A DNA stretch of 35,712 bases from a virus (IMGVR_UViG_3300032311_000598:1-35712), one strand, 5' to 3'. Counted from the stretch's first letter, positions 17,393 through 27,056 are shown. Notes: generated from the letters alone by a model not told the origin. Numbers and translations are program-made.

Positions 17393-20300
17393 ATGAATGA
17401 ACTGAGTCAATATCTTGTCAATCAACTTTTATTAGAGGAAACCGAATTACACAATTTTGTTGTAGTATATTCGGGTAGATTCCAACCTTTTCACAAAGGC
17501 CACTACGCAACTTATCAAAATCTATGTAAGAAATTTGGTAAGGATAAAGTGTTTATTGGTACATCTAATAAAACCGATACTCAAAAATCCCCATTTAATT
17601 TTAAGGAAAAGAAAATAATCATGACTAAAATGTTTGGTATTCCATCAAACAAAATAGTTGAGATTAAGAATCCTTATGCACCTACTGAAATTTTAAAACA
17701 ATTTGATGAAAAAACAACTGGATATATAAGTGTTGTTGGTGAAAAGGATGAGATGAGATTGGGTGGAAAGTATTTTGAAAAATACAAAGGTAAAATAGAA
17801 CAAGGATATAAAGACAAAGGTTATGTATACGTTTCACCATCACAATCAAACCCAATATCAGGTACTAATGTACGAAATTGGTTAAGTAAAGGAGATGAAG
17901 AACAAAGGAAAGCAGGATTTTTAAAAGCATATCCAAAGTTTGATGAAAAAATATTTAAATTAATTACACTTAAATTGGATAAATTGAGTGAATCTATAAA
18001 GGAAGAAATTAAATTAGATGTTGAAATAGGTGACACTATTCTAATGGGTAAATTTAAAAATAAAAAAACAGTAGTTAAATCAATTGGCAAAGATGAACAC
18101 GGAATGCCAACTATTAATGGTAAAAAAGTAGCAACGTTTAGAATCCTACCAAAACAAAATATTTTTAAAGAAGCAGCATCTACTGCAGGTGGGGAAGATT
18201 CACAACCAGATGGTGGATACCTACCAAAAGGTAAGGCAAGAGTGTTGGGTGGAGATGATGGTGTTAATAGTAGTGATGAGTGGTTTGTTAGAGGTGGATA
18301 CACTCAAACTGATTTTCCTAAAGCAGATGCAATATATGCTGCGGATGATGAAAACCAATTAACATTTAAAATCAAATCAAAAAATAACGCTAGAAGTTTA
18401 AATAAACCAACTACATACCCATTTGCATTTGATGATATTGATGTTACTCAAAATATTGAAAAAATTGAAAAGGTAGAAAAAAGATTGAAAAAGAAAGTAA
18501 AACAAAAAGATTCCATTTCAGAATTAATATCAGATTATTCTGATTTATTAGATTCATTACTTGAAAGTGGTGGAGAAGATGATAAATACGTGCACGTTGG
18601 GTATGGTAAATACAAAGAAAAAAGTAAAAAAGATGTAGAGGGTGCACCATTATTTAAAAAAGATGATAGTGGAAAATATAGTCCTATTGGGGGAGATGAT
18701 AAGGGTGGTGAAGCTAAACCAACTGGTCAAGCAATACAAGGTGCTGATATGTTTAAACATGATAAAAGTGTTAAACAACAATCTGCTAAACCTAAGACGG
18801 ATTGGAGAAGTGGAAAAGATGGTTGGGAAATATTAGATGATGATAGAGCAAAAGTAAAAAATATTAGAGATTATACTGATGAAGAATATCAAGGTGAAAC
18901 TGGTGAATATTTTGAAAATGATGTAACCAAAAACGTTGCACCAAATGCTTTTAAAGATGAAGCAGATATGATTCAAAAAATGAAAGCAGCAAAACCAATT
19001 TATTTATCATCCGAAGAGATGCAGAATATGGGTAATACCGATGTAGGTGAAATTCTTTCTGCAAGTGAAGAAGGTGGTTCTAATGCAATGAAAGCAAGAG
19101 GTAAAGAACTTGCTGATGAATATGGTAAAGATTGGAATAGATTAGAACAAGGTATTCAAAAAGGTAATAACGTGCCATCGCCTATTGCATTAAGAGATAA
19201 AAATGGTAATTTACATTTAGTTGCTGGAAATACTCGTTTAATGTCATTTACTGCATATGGTAAAAAATTACCTGTAAAAGTAATTGATTATGATGGTGAA
19301 TTTAACTATGATAAGGAAGAAACACCACAAGATACTTCAAAGGTGGATGTAAATAAAAATGCACCAATGGCTCTTCAAAAAATTAAAGATGGAGTAAAGA
19401 ATTGGAGTGTACAAGAAAAAGAATTTTTTACAAAAAAAGTGCATAAAGGTAACTCACCGGAACGAAGAAGTTTCGCAGAAGCGTTTAAACATAAAGCTAA
19501 AGGTGCATTAGAAGCAATTAAACATGGTGCCGAACACGAAGTTCATTTGTTTAAAGAGGCTGGAAGTGGTGTTAAAAACTTTTTTAGTGGTAAGGAGGTA
19601 TCGAAAGAAGAAAAGAAAGCCCTAATTGGAGTTGCTAAAAAAGTGGCATTAGCAACAGCATTCGGTGCAGCTGGTGGTGGATTGGCACATGGAGCTGTTG
19701 CTTTTGGTAAACATGTAATGATGGAATTTATTCCTCATGTAGTTGTTGAAACCATTGCAGTAGGTGCAGGTAAAGCAGCATTATTTGCAGGTGAGGAAGA
19801 ACCAGATACAGATATGTTAAAATTCATAGCTATTATAACTAAAAAATTAGAAAGTGCAAAAATACCAAATGAAGTAATGGCTTCTGCAATAGAATCGTTT
19901 AATTCTAATAAAGATGAAAAGGGTGATATTAAAGAAGATTATTACTATGATGGAACAGTTGATAATTATGCAGATTGGGCAAGAACACATAAAAGAAAAT
20001 ATGATAGTGAAAAAACTAATTTCAAAGTAAAAGATTCAGGCCAAGATGATTTAGAAGAAATAGCCGTACAAGTTGATGATATACCTAATGAACCATTAAC
20101 CGAAGTAAAAAAAGAAAGTGTTGTAAATTACTACAAAGCAATTTGTAAAGATTTAAAAATAAAACCTATCCAAGTTAAATTTGGCTCAGTCGGTCATGCG
20201 GGTGCAGCAACTACATATGATACCAAATCATTTATACCAGAATATATTACCTTTGATTTGAGTAAGGTTACCGATATAGAAAGAGCAATATTACACGAAA

Positions 20301-22006
20301 TAACACATCAGATACTTTTGTTAAAACAACAAAATCCATTTCACAATTGTAATAAGAGTGCTGGATTTAAAAAAGTAGAAAATAAATTAATAGATAAATA
20401 TTTTTATTCATCACAAAGTTCAATATTAAGAGAAAGAGTTAAAGTTGAAATGGCAAAAACTGATATGGATTCAGTTGAAAAATATGCCGATTCACAAATG
20501 AGTCCAACTGATGTTGATTTAGGAAGGGAAACTGACCATTTCTTTCAAAGGTTAAATGACCCGAGAAATGGTAAAGAAATATCACCTGCAGAATTAACTG
20601 GGTTATTCAAACGATTGGCTAGAAACAAAAAGAAATTTTTAGAATTTTTAAAACAATATAAAGAGTTTGTAGTTAAAGATAGAGTATCAAATATTAATAT
20701 TGCATTTATTAAAGTTGCGGATAGATTGATTGCTAAGACTATAATGAGAAAAGCTGATTTTAAATCATCTACTCCTGTATTCACAACGGAATCACTAATA
20801 ATGGAAGGTGGTGCATATGGACATATGAATCATCCATTTGATACTGAAATAAATTTAACATTTGGTCAACTTAAAGATATTGTTAATCGTGCATTAGATG
20901 GTAATTTAGAATTTGCTAGAGAGAAAACAGATGGTCAAGCCTTGGCTATAAGTTGGATAGATGGTAGATTAGTAGCAGCAAGAAACAAATCACATTTGAA
21001 AAACAAAGGTGCTGGTGCATTAGATATTAATGGGGTAGCAGACAAGTTTGCAGGTAGAGGTGAATTAACTGATGCCTACAATTTCGCTATGAAAGACCTA
21101 TCTAATGCTATAAAATCATTATCACAAGCACAAAAAGATAAAGTATTTAAGAATGGTTCATGTTTTATGAACATAGAGGTGATATACCCTACCTCAGTCA
21201 ACGTTATTCCTTACGGTCAACCACTATTAGTATTTCACGGAACAATGGAGTACGATGAGAATGGTGATGCAATAGGAGAATCAGCAGAAGCAGGTAGAAT
21301 ATTGGGTGGAATGCTTAAACAAGTAAACGCCGATGTTCAATCAAAGTATACACTACAAGGACCACCGGTATTAAAATTACCAAAATCACAAAACCTATCA
21401 TCTAAAAAAGGTAAATATCTTGCTATGATATCTAAATTACAAAAAGAATTTGGATTGGGAGATACTGCAGGTGTTGCTGATTACCATCAAGCATGGTGGG
21501 AGAACTTTGTAGATAAAAAATCACCAACTACATTAGATAACGGCACCAAAATGGGGTTAGTTAAGAGATGGGCGTTTGGTGAAAGGGGATTCCGTATTGA
21601 TAAGAATTCAATTAAGGATGAAAAAACTCTTGCATGGGCTACTAAGATAGATAAAGAAGACCATAAGGGTATTTCAAAAGATAACTTAATGAAATTCGAA
21701 GATATTTTCTTAGGAGTTGGTGCAGATGTATTGGAATTCACAGCATCAGTCCTAACAGTTAATCCAGATTCTGCTTTAAGGGATATGAAGAAAAGATTAG
21801 AACAAACTATAAAGGATGTTCAAGCAAGTGGAGACCCTAAGAAGATAGAAAAACTAAAATTAGAACTTAAAAGATTAAATGCAATCGGTGGTGCTAAAAG
21901 AATCGTACCAATCGAAGGAATTGTATTTGTATATAACGGACAAACATTCAAATTAACAGGAGCATTCGCTTCCCTAAACCAATTATTGGGTATTTTTTAC
22001 GCATAA
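17393..22006 (+). CDS. Giant multi-domain protein: nucleotidyltransferase, ParB-like, metallopeptidase and ligase-like parts
   Basis: A 1537-residue fusion. Residues about 20-195 are an HxGH-type nucleotidyltransferase (GRFQPFHKGHY with HKGH at 34-37; ISGTNVR at 155-161), as in NadM/cytidylyltransferases. A Gly/Lys-rich stretch with VHVGYGKYKEK follows. A ParB-like element VAGNTRL lies near 610-616. Residues about 740-800 are Gly/Ala-rich and hydrophobic. A zinc-peptidase motif HEITH is at 968-972 (SprT-like). The last 400 residues resemble a polynucleotide ligase/nucleotidyltransferase fold: EKTDGQ with Lys1178, IEVIYP, IEGIVF with Glu1508, and FKLTG with Lys1520. Possible prohead-protease sites (SIKE204, FKE260, LIME1138 before GG) lie between modules. 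It may be packaged in the head and processed. No SD. Confidence 0.8.
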   Translation: MNELSQYLVNQLLLEETELHNFVVVYSGRFQPFHKGHYATYQNLCKKFGKDKVFIGTSNKTDTQKSPFNFKEKKIIMTKMFGIPSNKIVEIKNPYAPTEILKQFDEKTTGYISVVGEKDEMRLGGKYFEKYKGKIEQGYKDKGYVYVSPSQSNPISGTNVRNWLSKGDEEQRKAGFLKAYPKFDEKIFKLITLKLDKLSESIKEEIKLDVEIGDTILMGKFKNKKTVVKSIGKDEHGMPTINGKKVATFRILPKQNIFKEAASTAGGEDSQPDGGYLPKGKARVLGGDDGVNSSDEWFVRGGYTQTDFPKADAIYAADDENQLTFKIKSKNNARSLNKPTTYPFAFDDIDVTQNIEKIEKVEKRLKKKVKQKDSISELISDYSDLLDSLLESGGEDDKYVHVGYGKYKEKSKKDVEGAPLFKKDDSGKYSPIGGDDKGGEAKPTGQAIQGADMFKHDKSVKQQSAKPKTDWRSGKDGWEILDDDRAKVKNIRDYTDEEYQGETGEYFENDVTKNVAPNAFKDEADMIQKMKAAKPIYLSSEEMQNMGNTDVGEILSASEEGGSNAMKARGKELADEYGKDWNRLEQGIQKGNNVPSPIALRDKNGNLHLVAGNTRLMSFTAYGKKLPVKVIDYDGEFNYDKEETPQDTSKVDVNKNAPMALQKIKDGVKNWSVQEKEFFTKKVHKGNSPERRSFAEAFKHKAKGALEAIKHGAEHEVHLFKEAGSGVKNFFSGKEVSKEEKKALIGVAKKVALATAFGAAGGGLAHGAVAFGKHVMMEFIPHVVVETIAVGAGKAALFAGEEEPDTDMLKFIAIITKKLESAKIPNEVMASAIESFNSNKDEKGDIKEDYYYDGTVDNYADWARTHKRKYDSEKTNFKVKDSGQDDLEEIAVQVDDIPNEPLTEVKKESVVNYYKAICKDLKIKPIQVKFGSVGHAGAATTYDTKSFIPEYITFDLSKVTDIERAILHEITHQILLLKQQNPFHNCNKSAGFKKVENKLIDKYFYSSQSSILRERVKVEMAKTDMDSVEKYADSQMSPTDVDLGRETDHFFQRLNDPRNGKEISPAELTGLFKRLARNKKKFLEFLKQYKEFVVKDRVSNINIAFIKVADRLIAKTIMRKADFKSSTPVFTTESLIMEGGAYGHMNHPFDTEINLTFGQLKDIVNRALDGNLEFAREKTDGQALAISWIDGRLVAARNKSHLKNKGAGALDINGVADKFAGRGELTDAYNFAMKDLSNAIKSLSQAQKDKVFKNGSCFMNIEVIYPTSVNVIPYGQPLLVFHGTMEYDENGDAIGESAEAGRILGGMLKQVNADVQSKYTLQGPPVLKLPKSQNLSSKKGKYLAMISKLQKEFGLGDTAGVADYHQAWWENFVDKKSPTTLDNGTKMGLVKRWAFGERGFRIDKNSIKDEKTLAWATKIDKEDHKGISKDNLMKFEDIFLGVGADVLEFTASVLTVNPDSALRDMKKRLEQTIKDVQASGDPKKIEKLKLELKRLNAIGGAKRIVPIEGIVFVYNGQTFKLTGAFASLNQLLGIFYA

Positions 22007-22011
22007 TTTAT

Positions 22012-22031
22012 TTTATATATACTTATATATG
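22012..22031 (+). promoter_or_regulatory. Recurrent A/T motif before the packaging genes
   Basis: TTTATATATACTTATATATG fills part of the 53-base gap between the giant gene and the ATG at 22060. It is a doubled TTATATAT form of the recurrent motif. A candidate promoter for the terminase unit. Confidence 0.35.
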
Positions 22032-22059
22032 TATTAAAATAAAAACCTAATATAGAATA

Positions 22060-22719
22060 ATGGCAAAGGAATTTAATAAAAAGTTTATGCATCCAACTCG
22101 TAGGAAGTTGGTGGATATGGTTATGACAGGTGGTGAATATGCTAAAAACACCACAGTTGGTTGGGAAACCGCTAACGTAGAACGAAAGGTTGGTGATGTT
22201 TGGGAAGATGAACATCATAGATACGAGAAAAAAGAGGGATTCACAATGAAAACCTCAAAAAACTCTGAAGCATTTGATGAAATCAGAAAATATATAGCAG
22301 AATTAGATAGATGTTCTAATCCAGATTGTAATACCATACAACTTAATAGTAATCACAAAAAGGTAATCAAAAAAACTGGTTATTGTATCAATTGTTTAGC
22401 AGAAAGAGAACATAATGTACGAGTTGCTGGAGTATGGGAACAATATGAGGATTATAAAATATACACTCGTATGATAATCGATGGTAAGATAAAATTAGAA
22501 GAACTCCAACAAGCACATGATGATGTGAAACCCTACTACGAATATGTTAATGAGGATGGAACTACGGAAAAATGGGAATTACCAAATTCAGTAGAAAATA
22601 CTCGTGCTGAAATAATGGAAATTATTACAAATGGTAAGGCCGAGTTACAAAAAATAGAAGAATTTCGTAATAAAGCATTTGAAATTTTAAAACAACATAA
22701 TTGTGAACATTACGTTTAA
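22060..22719 (+). CDS. Zinc-ribbon-like protein upstream of terminase
   Basis: A 219-residue soluble protein with a central Cys pair pattern: CSNPDC, about 30 residues later GYCINC, which fits a zinc ribbon. The N-terminus is basic (FNKKFMHPTRRKLVDMV), the C-terminal third is helical and charged. Its place immediately before the large terminase, with a 12-base gap, is where T4 keeps the small terminase gene 16, so a DNA-recognition role in packaging is conceivable. No sequence similarity to gp16 is evident by eye, and a zinc ribbon is not a feature of T4 gp16. Start chosen at the first ATG after the A/T motif; no SD. Confidence 0.7.
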   Translation: MAKEFNKKFMHPTRRKLVDMVMTGGEYAKNTTVGWETANVERKVGDVWEDEHHRYEKKEGFTMKTSKNSEAFDEIRKYIAELDRCSNPDCNTIQLNSNHKKVIKKTGYCINCLAEREHNVRVAGVWEQYEDYKIYTRMIIDGKIKLEELQQAHDDVKPYYEYVNEDGTTEKWELPNSVENTRAEIMEIITNGKAELQKIEEFRNKAFEILKQHNCEHYV

Positions 22720-22731
22720 TACAAAACAATA

Positions 22732-24315
22732 ATGGCAGGTGCTTCATTAAAAGATATAATAAAATTAGAATACCAACGATGTGCTGGTGACCCTATATAC
22801 TTTATGAAAAAGTATTGTATGATTCAGCACCCTGTCCGCGGTAAAATACCATTTCATTTATATCCATTTCAAGAAAATACACTAACACAATTCAAAGACC
22901 ATCGATATAACATCATTCTAAAATCTCGTCAAACAGGTATATCTACCTTAACTGCTGGATTTGCATTGTGGAAGATGTTATTTAATCAAGATTTTAACGT
23001 ATTGGTAATTGCAACTAAACAAGACGTTGCTAAAAACCTTATTACTAAAATTAGGGTAATGAATCAATATTTACCTAGTTGGTTAAAACAAACAACAGTT
23101 GAAGATAATAAACTTTCCCTAAGATACTCAAATGGTTCACAGGCAAAAGCAACTTCTGCAGCAGGAGATGCTGGTCGTTCTGAAGCCCTATCTTTATTAG
23201 TATTTGATGAGGCAGCATTCATTGATAATATTGAAGAAATTTGGATATCTGCACAATCTACTTTATCAACGGGTGGTAATGCAATTATTCTTTCTACACC
23301 TAATGGTGTGGGTAATTTCTTTCATAGAACATGGGTAGGTGCGGAAGACGGAACTAATGGTTTCAATACAGTCCGATTACATTGGACGGTTCACCCTGAA
23401 AGAAATCAAACATGGAGAGATGAACAGGAAGTACTTTTAGGAGCAAAGGGTGCAGCACAGGAATGTGATTGTGATTTCGTATCATCTGGTGATAGTGTAA
23501 TAGACCCACAACTTTTAATGTTCTATAAAGAATCTTTTGTACAAGAACCATTAGAAAAAACAGGGTTTGATGGAAATCTTTGGAAATGGGAATATCCTGA
23601 TTATCAAAAATCATATATGGTTGTTGCGGACGTTGCACGTGGAGATTCTACGGATTATTCCGCAGCACAAGTAATTGATATTGTTAATTCGGTACAAGTA
23701 GCAGAATATAAAGGAAAATTAGATACAAAAGATTTTGGAAATTTCTTAGTTTCCTTAGCAACTGATTATAACGAAGCACTTTTAGTAATAGAGAATGCAA
23801 ATATTGGTTGGGCCGTTATTCAACAGGTAATTGATAGGGGATATAAAAACTTATTCTATATGAGTAAGGATTTAAAGTATGTAGACGTTGAACATCAGAT
23901 GCATAATAAGTTTAGGGCAGAAGAAAGAGGTATGGTTGCAGGTTTCTCAACTACATCTAAGACACGACCCCTAATTATTTCAAAGTTAGATGATTACTTC
24001 AGAGAGAAATCTATCACCATACGTTCTAATAGATTGATAGAGGAGCTTTTTACCTTTATATGGAACAATAATCGTGCGGAAGCAATGAGGGGATATAACG
24101 ATGACTTAGTAATGGCGTTATCGATTGCTCTATGGGTTAGAGATACTGCATTGAGATTAAGACAAGAAGGAATTGATTTAACTATTAAATCATTAGGTGG
24201 AATTCAACAACAAACCTATGAATCTGGGTTCTATGGTGGTAGTTCTGTGGATGATAACCCATGGGCAATGCGAGTTGGTAATCAAGACGAAGATTTGACT
24301 TGGTTGATTAAATAA
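22732..24315 (+). CDS. gp17: Large terminase subunit (gp17-like ATPase/nuclease)
   Basis: A 527-residue DNA-packaging motor. ATPase part: the P-loop segment KSRQTGIST (64-72), Walker B LLVFDEAAF with Asp159 and Glu160, and the coupling motif STPNG (188-192). Nuclease part: VADVARGDSTDYSA with Asp300, IENANIG with Glu354 and NDDLVMA with Asp457/458, the three acidic groups of the RNase H-like fold. The P-loop has Ile-Ser where most ATPases have Lys-Thr; the basic residue is upstream, as in other phage terminases with a shifted lysine or arginine. It pulls DNA into the prohead and cuts it at headful. No SD. It follows the zinc-ribbon gene by 12 bases. Confidence 0.96.
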   Translation: MAGASLKDIIKLEYQRCAGDPIYFMKKYCMIQHPVRGKIPFHLYPFQENTLTQFKDHRYNIILKSRQTGISTLTAGFALWKMLFNQDFNVLVIATKQDVAKNLITKIRVMNQYLPSWLKQTTVEDNKLSLRYSNGSQAKATSAAGDAGRSEALSLLVFDEAAFIDNIEEIWISAQSTLSTGGNAIILSTPNGVGNFFHRTWVGAEDGTNGFNTVRLHWTVHPERNQTWRDEQEVLLGAKGAAQECDCDFVSSGDSVIDPQLLMFYKESFVQEPLEKTGFDGNLWKWEYPDYQKSYMVVADVARGDSTDYSAAQVIDIVNSVQVAEYKGKLDTKDFGNFLVSLATDYNEALLVIENANIGWAVIQQVIDRGYKNLFYMSKDLKYVDVEHQMHNKFRAEERGMVAGFSTTSKTRPLIISKLDDYFREKSITIRSNRLIEELFTFIWNNNRAEAMRGYNDDLVMALSIALWVRDTALRLRQEGIDLTIKSLGGIQQQTYESGFYGGSSVDDNPWAMRVGNQDEDLTWLIK

Positions 24316-24325
24316 AAAAATCAAC
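24303..24325 (+). terminator. Hairpin overlapping the terminase stop codon
   Basis: GTTGATT (24303-24309) can pair with AATCAAC (24319-24325) over a 9-base A-rich loop that includes the stop codon. No clear U run follows; instead the next bases form the ATATTTATAG motif. It may end transcription weakly or merely be chance in A/T-rich DNA. Confidence 0.25.
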
Positions 24326-24335
24326 ATATTTATAG
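24325..24335 (+). promoter_or_regulatory. Recurrent ATATTTATA-type motif before the portal gene
   Basis: CATATTTATAG lies in the 73-base gap before the ATG at 24389, about 53 bases upstream. It has the same core as copies before 17393 and 32425. Candidate promoter of the portal gene. Confidence 0.45.
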
Positions 24336-24388
24336 TGTATAACAAAATGCACTATTAAATAATATAATTTTAATATAAAAAATAAAAT

Positions 24389-26119
24389 ATGGCAGATACT
24401 ACATTTTTCAATCGGTTAAAAAAACTTTTCTCAACAAAGGCAGTTGTTACTGTCGATGCTAGTGGAAAACGAAAGGTTTTTGATGCTGATGAAAAACAAC
24501 AAACAAACTTATCTTCATTAAAAGATAGGTATACAAAAATACAAAAATCTTTTTACGAACAAGCGGGTGGTGCACAATCAATGGCATACGCTCAAGTTCG
24601 TAGAGAAGTATTTAGAGATTTTGATGCAATGGACCAAGACCCAATTATAGCATCTGCATTAGATATTTACGCTGATGAATCTACACTTAAAAATGAATTT
24701 GGTGATATACTAACAATACGTTCAGATAATCAAAGAGTACAAGAATTATTAGAAAACCTTTTCTATGATATTCTTAATGTTGAATTTAATTTATGGCCGT
24801 GGACACGTAATATGTGTAAATATGGTGATTTCTTTTTAGGACTTGAAATCGCAGAAGGTAAAGGTATAGTAAACGTTACCCCACACTCACAATATAATAC
24901 TGAAAGAATAGAAGGACATGACCCTGAGAATTCTGCACTTGTTAAATTCAAAGTACAAGAAGACCCAATCGGTAAAGTAGAGTATGATAACTTTGAAATG
25001 GCACATTTCCGTTTATTATCAGATACAAACTGGTTACCTTATGGTAAATCAATGATTGAGAATGGCAGAAGATTATGGAAACAATTATCTCTAATGGAAG
25101 ATGCGATGTTAATCCATCGTATTATGAGAGCACCTGAAAAAAGAGTGTTTAAAATTGATATTGGTAATATTCCACCAACCGAAGTTGATAACTACATGCA
25201 AAAGATTATCAATAAGATGAAAAAAGTTCCATTCTTAGATAAGACTAGTGGTGATTATAATTTAAAATACAATATGCAAAATCTTACGGAAGATTTTTAT
25301 CTACCGGTAAGAGGTGGTGATAGTGGAACTGCTATTGAAAACTTAGCAGGATTAGAATACGCTTCGATTGAAGATATTGATTACTTAAAAGCTAAATTAT
25401 TTGCTGCATTAAAAATTCCTAAAGCATATTTGGGATATGATGAAAATGTAAATGGTAAAGCAACCCTAGCAGCAGAAGATGTTCGTTTTGCAAGAACAAT
25501 TGAAAGAATCCAAAGAACAATTACTTCAGAATTATCTAAAATAGCAGTTATCCACTTATATGGTAATGGTATTCAAGATTCTGAAATGACTAATTTCGAA
25601 ATTGGATTGGTTAACCCATCTACAATTTACGAACAAGAGAAAGTAAACTTATGGAGTGAGAAAATTCGTTTAGCAACTGATATGCAAAGTTTAAAAATGT
25701 TATCTAAAGATTGGATATATGAAAATATATTTAAATTATCAGAAACCGAACAAACTGAACAACGAGGTAAGATAGTTGAGGATTTAAAAGATACATTCCG
25801 TTATAACTCAATAGAAAACGATGGTAATGACCCTGCAAACCCCCCACAACAAAACGATGTTGAAGAAAGTTTAGAAAATCTTAAAACAGAATTGAAGGAT
25901 AAAGGTGGTAGACCTCGCGAAGGTAATACTTATGGTAAAGACAAACATCCTTATGGAAGAGACCCATTGGGTGATGATGAGAGAACTTCAAAAAGAAGTA
26001 GAACATCTGAAACAAAAGCAATGAATTACATCAATGGGATTTCATCAAAAAAGAAATATTTACACGAAACGAAAGATATGTTAGATGAAACTAATATTAT
26101 CGATGATACGGAAAATTAA
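24389..26119 (+). CDS. gp20: Portal protein (gp20-like)
   Basis: A 576-residue protein that would form the dodecameric ring at the head vertex through which DNA enters. The family is recognised from RREVFRDFDAMDQDPIIAS, ALDIYADEST, RNMCKYGDFFLGLEI, and LKAKLFAALKIPKAYLGYDE followed by a conserved ATLAAEDVRFARTIERIQR helix, all in T4 gp20 order. Length is close to T4 gp20 (524) plus a hydrophilic C-terminal tail (about 490-576) rich in Lys, Asp and Gly. Position between terminase and prohead protease matches. Unlike in T4, tail sheath and tube genes do not lie between terminase and portal. Start lacks an SD and follows an A-rich leader. Confidence 0.95.
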   Translation: MADTTFFNRLKKLFSTKAVVTVDASGKRKVFDADEKQQTNLSSLKDRYTKIQKSFYEQAGGAQSMAYAQVRREVFRDFDAMDQDPIIASALDIYADESTLKNEFGDILTIRSDNQRVQELLENLFYDILNVEFNLWPWTRNMCKYGDFFLGLEIAEGKGIVNVTPHSQYNTERIEGHDPENSALVKFKVQEDPIGKVEYDNFEMAHFRLLSDTNWLPYGKSMIENGRRLWKQLSLMEDAMLIHRIMRAPEKRVFKIDIGNIPPTEVDNYMQKIINKMKKVPFLDKTSGDYNLKYNMQNLTEDFYLPVRGGDSGTAIENLAGLEYASIEDIDYLKAKLFAALKIPKAYLGYDENVNGKATLAAEDVRFARTIERIQRTITSELSKIAVIHLYGNGIQDSEMTNFEIGLVNPSTIYEQEKVNLWSEKIRLATDMQSLKMLSKDWIYENIFKLSETEQTEQRGKIVEDLKDTFRYNSIENDGNDPANPPQQNDVEESLENLKTELKDKGGRPREGNTYGKDKHPYGRDPLGDDERTSKRSRTSETKAMNYINGISSKKKYLHETKDMLDETNIIDDTEN

Positions 26120-26137
26120 TCTAACTTCTAATTTTTT
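26112..26137 (+). terminator. A/T-only hairpin with T run after the portal gene
   Basis: AAAATTA (26112-26118) can pair with TAATTTT (26129-26135), followed by more T. The stem has no G-C pair and overlaps the portal stop codon, so it would be weak. Recorded as a possible terminator only. Confidence 0.22.
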
Positions 26138-26151
26138 ATATTTATATATAG
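26137..26151 (+). promoter_or_regulatory. Recurrent ATATTTATA-type motif before the head-assembly unit
   Basis: TATATTTATATATAG is one of the most complete copies. It lies 35 bases before the ATG at 26187 and marks the point from which genes begin to carry SD sites (AAGGA at 26172-26176). Confidence 0.5.
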
Positions 26152-26186
26152 AAATTTGAGTCTATCAAAATAAGGATTTAAAAACA

Positions 26187-27056
26187 ATGAAAAAAATTAA
26201 ACATTCGAAATTTAAAAATACTGGGTTTTTATTCGAACTCTTAACTCGTCAAATCACGTTGGAGATTTTAAATAATGCTCCAGTTGAAAAGGCTAAAAAA
26301 ATAGTACAAGAATTTTTTGGTGGTAAAACCGAATTAGCAAAGGAATTACGTTTATTCAATTTACTTACAACTGAAAAATATAATTCAGAAAGTAAAGCAG
26401 AAAAATTTATTGATGCTATTATCGAAACTCGTACTAAATTAGATGAAACTAAATTATTAAGAGAAAAGTATAATTTAGTAAAGGCTATTAAAGAAAATTT
26501 CGATATTGAAGAATTCGTTGCATCTCCTGTTGCTAATTATAGAGTATTGGCATCGGTTCATAAGATTTTTGAAGCAAAGATTCAAGATGTAACAAATGTT
26601 AAAGATGTGTTTGATGCTAAGATTACATTAGTAGAACATGTATCTACAAATACAGCATCTATTAAGAAGATTGAAGATAAATTAATGGAAACATACAAAA
26701 CTCAAGAAAAAGATTTGAGATTGTTGACATATAAAATCCTAGTTGAAACATTTAATACCAAATATACTAACTTAAACGATGACCAAAAGGGTCTTTTAAG
26801 AGAATTTATTAATAATGTTAATAATACATCTAAATTTGGTGAATACTACGATACACAATTAAAGAAAGTAGTAACAGAACTTCATAAATTACATTCCGAA
26901 GTTAATGATAAAATCACAAAAATTAAATTAAAAGAAACTATCAATGTTTTAAAAACACAAAAGATAGGAAAGAAAATTACAGATGAACAAGTTTCAGCTT
27001 TGATGATATCATACGAATTAATAAAGGAAATAACCAATGTCAGAAAAAAATATTAA
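26187..27056 (+). CDS. Uncharacterised head-cluster protein, helical
   Basis: A 289-residue, largely helical, Lys/Glu-rich protein opening with MKKIKHSKFKNTGFLFELLT. No enzyme motif, Cys pair or membrane segment is visible. The pattern KNTG-FLFELL-RQIT and later KYNLVKAIKEN, followed by coiled-coil-like heptads (about 200-289), looks like a conserved protein that I associate with the portal-protease interval of marine T4-like phages, but I cannot name it. A role in the prohead core or in portal/scaffold assembly is inferred from position only. It has an AAGGA site 10 bases before the ATG and overlaps the next gene by 20 bases. Confidence 0.75.
   Translation: MKKIKHSKFKNTGFLFELLTRQITLEILNNAPVEKAKKIVQEFFGGKTELAKELRLFNLLTTEKYNSESKAEKFIDAIIETRTKLDETKLLREKYNLVKAIKENFDIEEFVASPVANYRVLASVHKIFEAKIQDVTNVKDVFDAKITLVEHVSTNTASIKKIEDKLMETYKTQEKDLRLLTYKILVETFNTKYTNLNDDQKGLLREFINNVNNTSKFGEYYDTQLKKVVTELHKLHSEVNDKITKIKLKETINVLKTQKIGKKITDEQVSALMISYELIKEITNVRKKY

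Noticed and set aside
17821-18303. 160-codon minus-strand ORF inside the giant gene
   Set aside because: It lies opposite a clearly coding frame, shows no recognisable motif, and has no gap or start signal.
18642-18836. 64-codon plus-strand ORF within the giant gene
   Set aside because: It is out of frame with a strongly coding region and has no start context or motif.
20107-20133. KKESVVNYY in the giant protein as another ESVNE repeat
   Set aside because: It lacks the NE residues and therefore the Glu at the proposed cleavage position.
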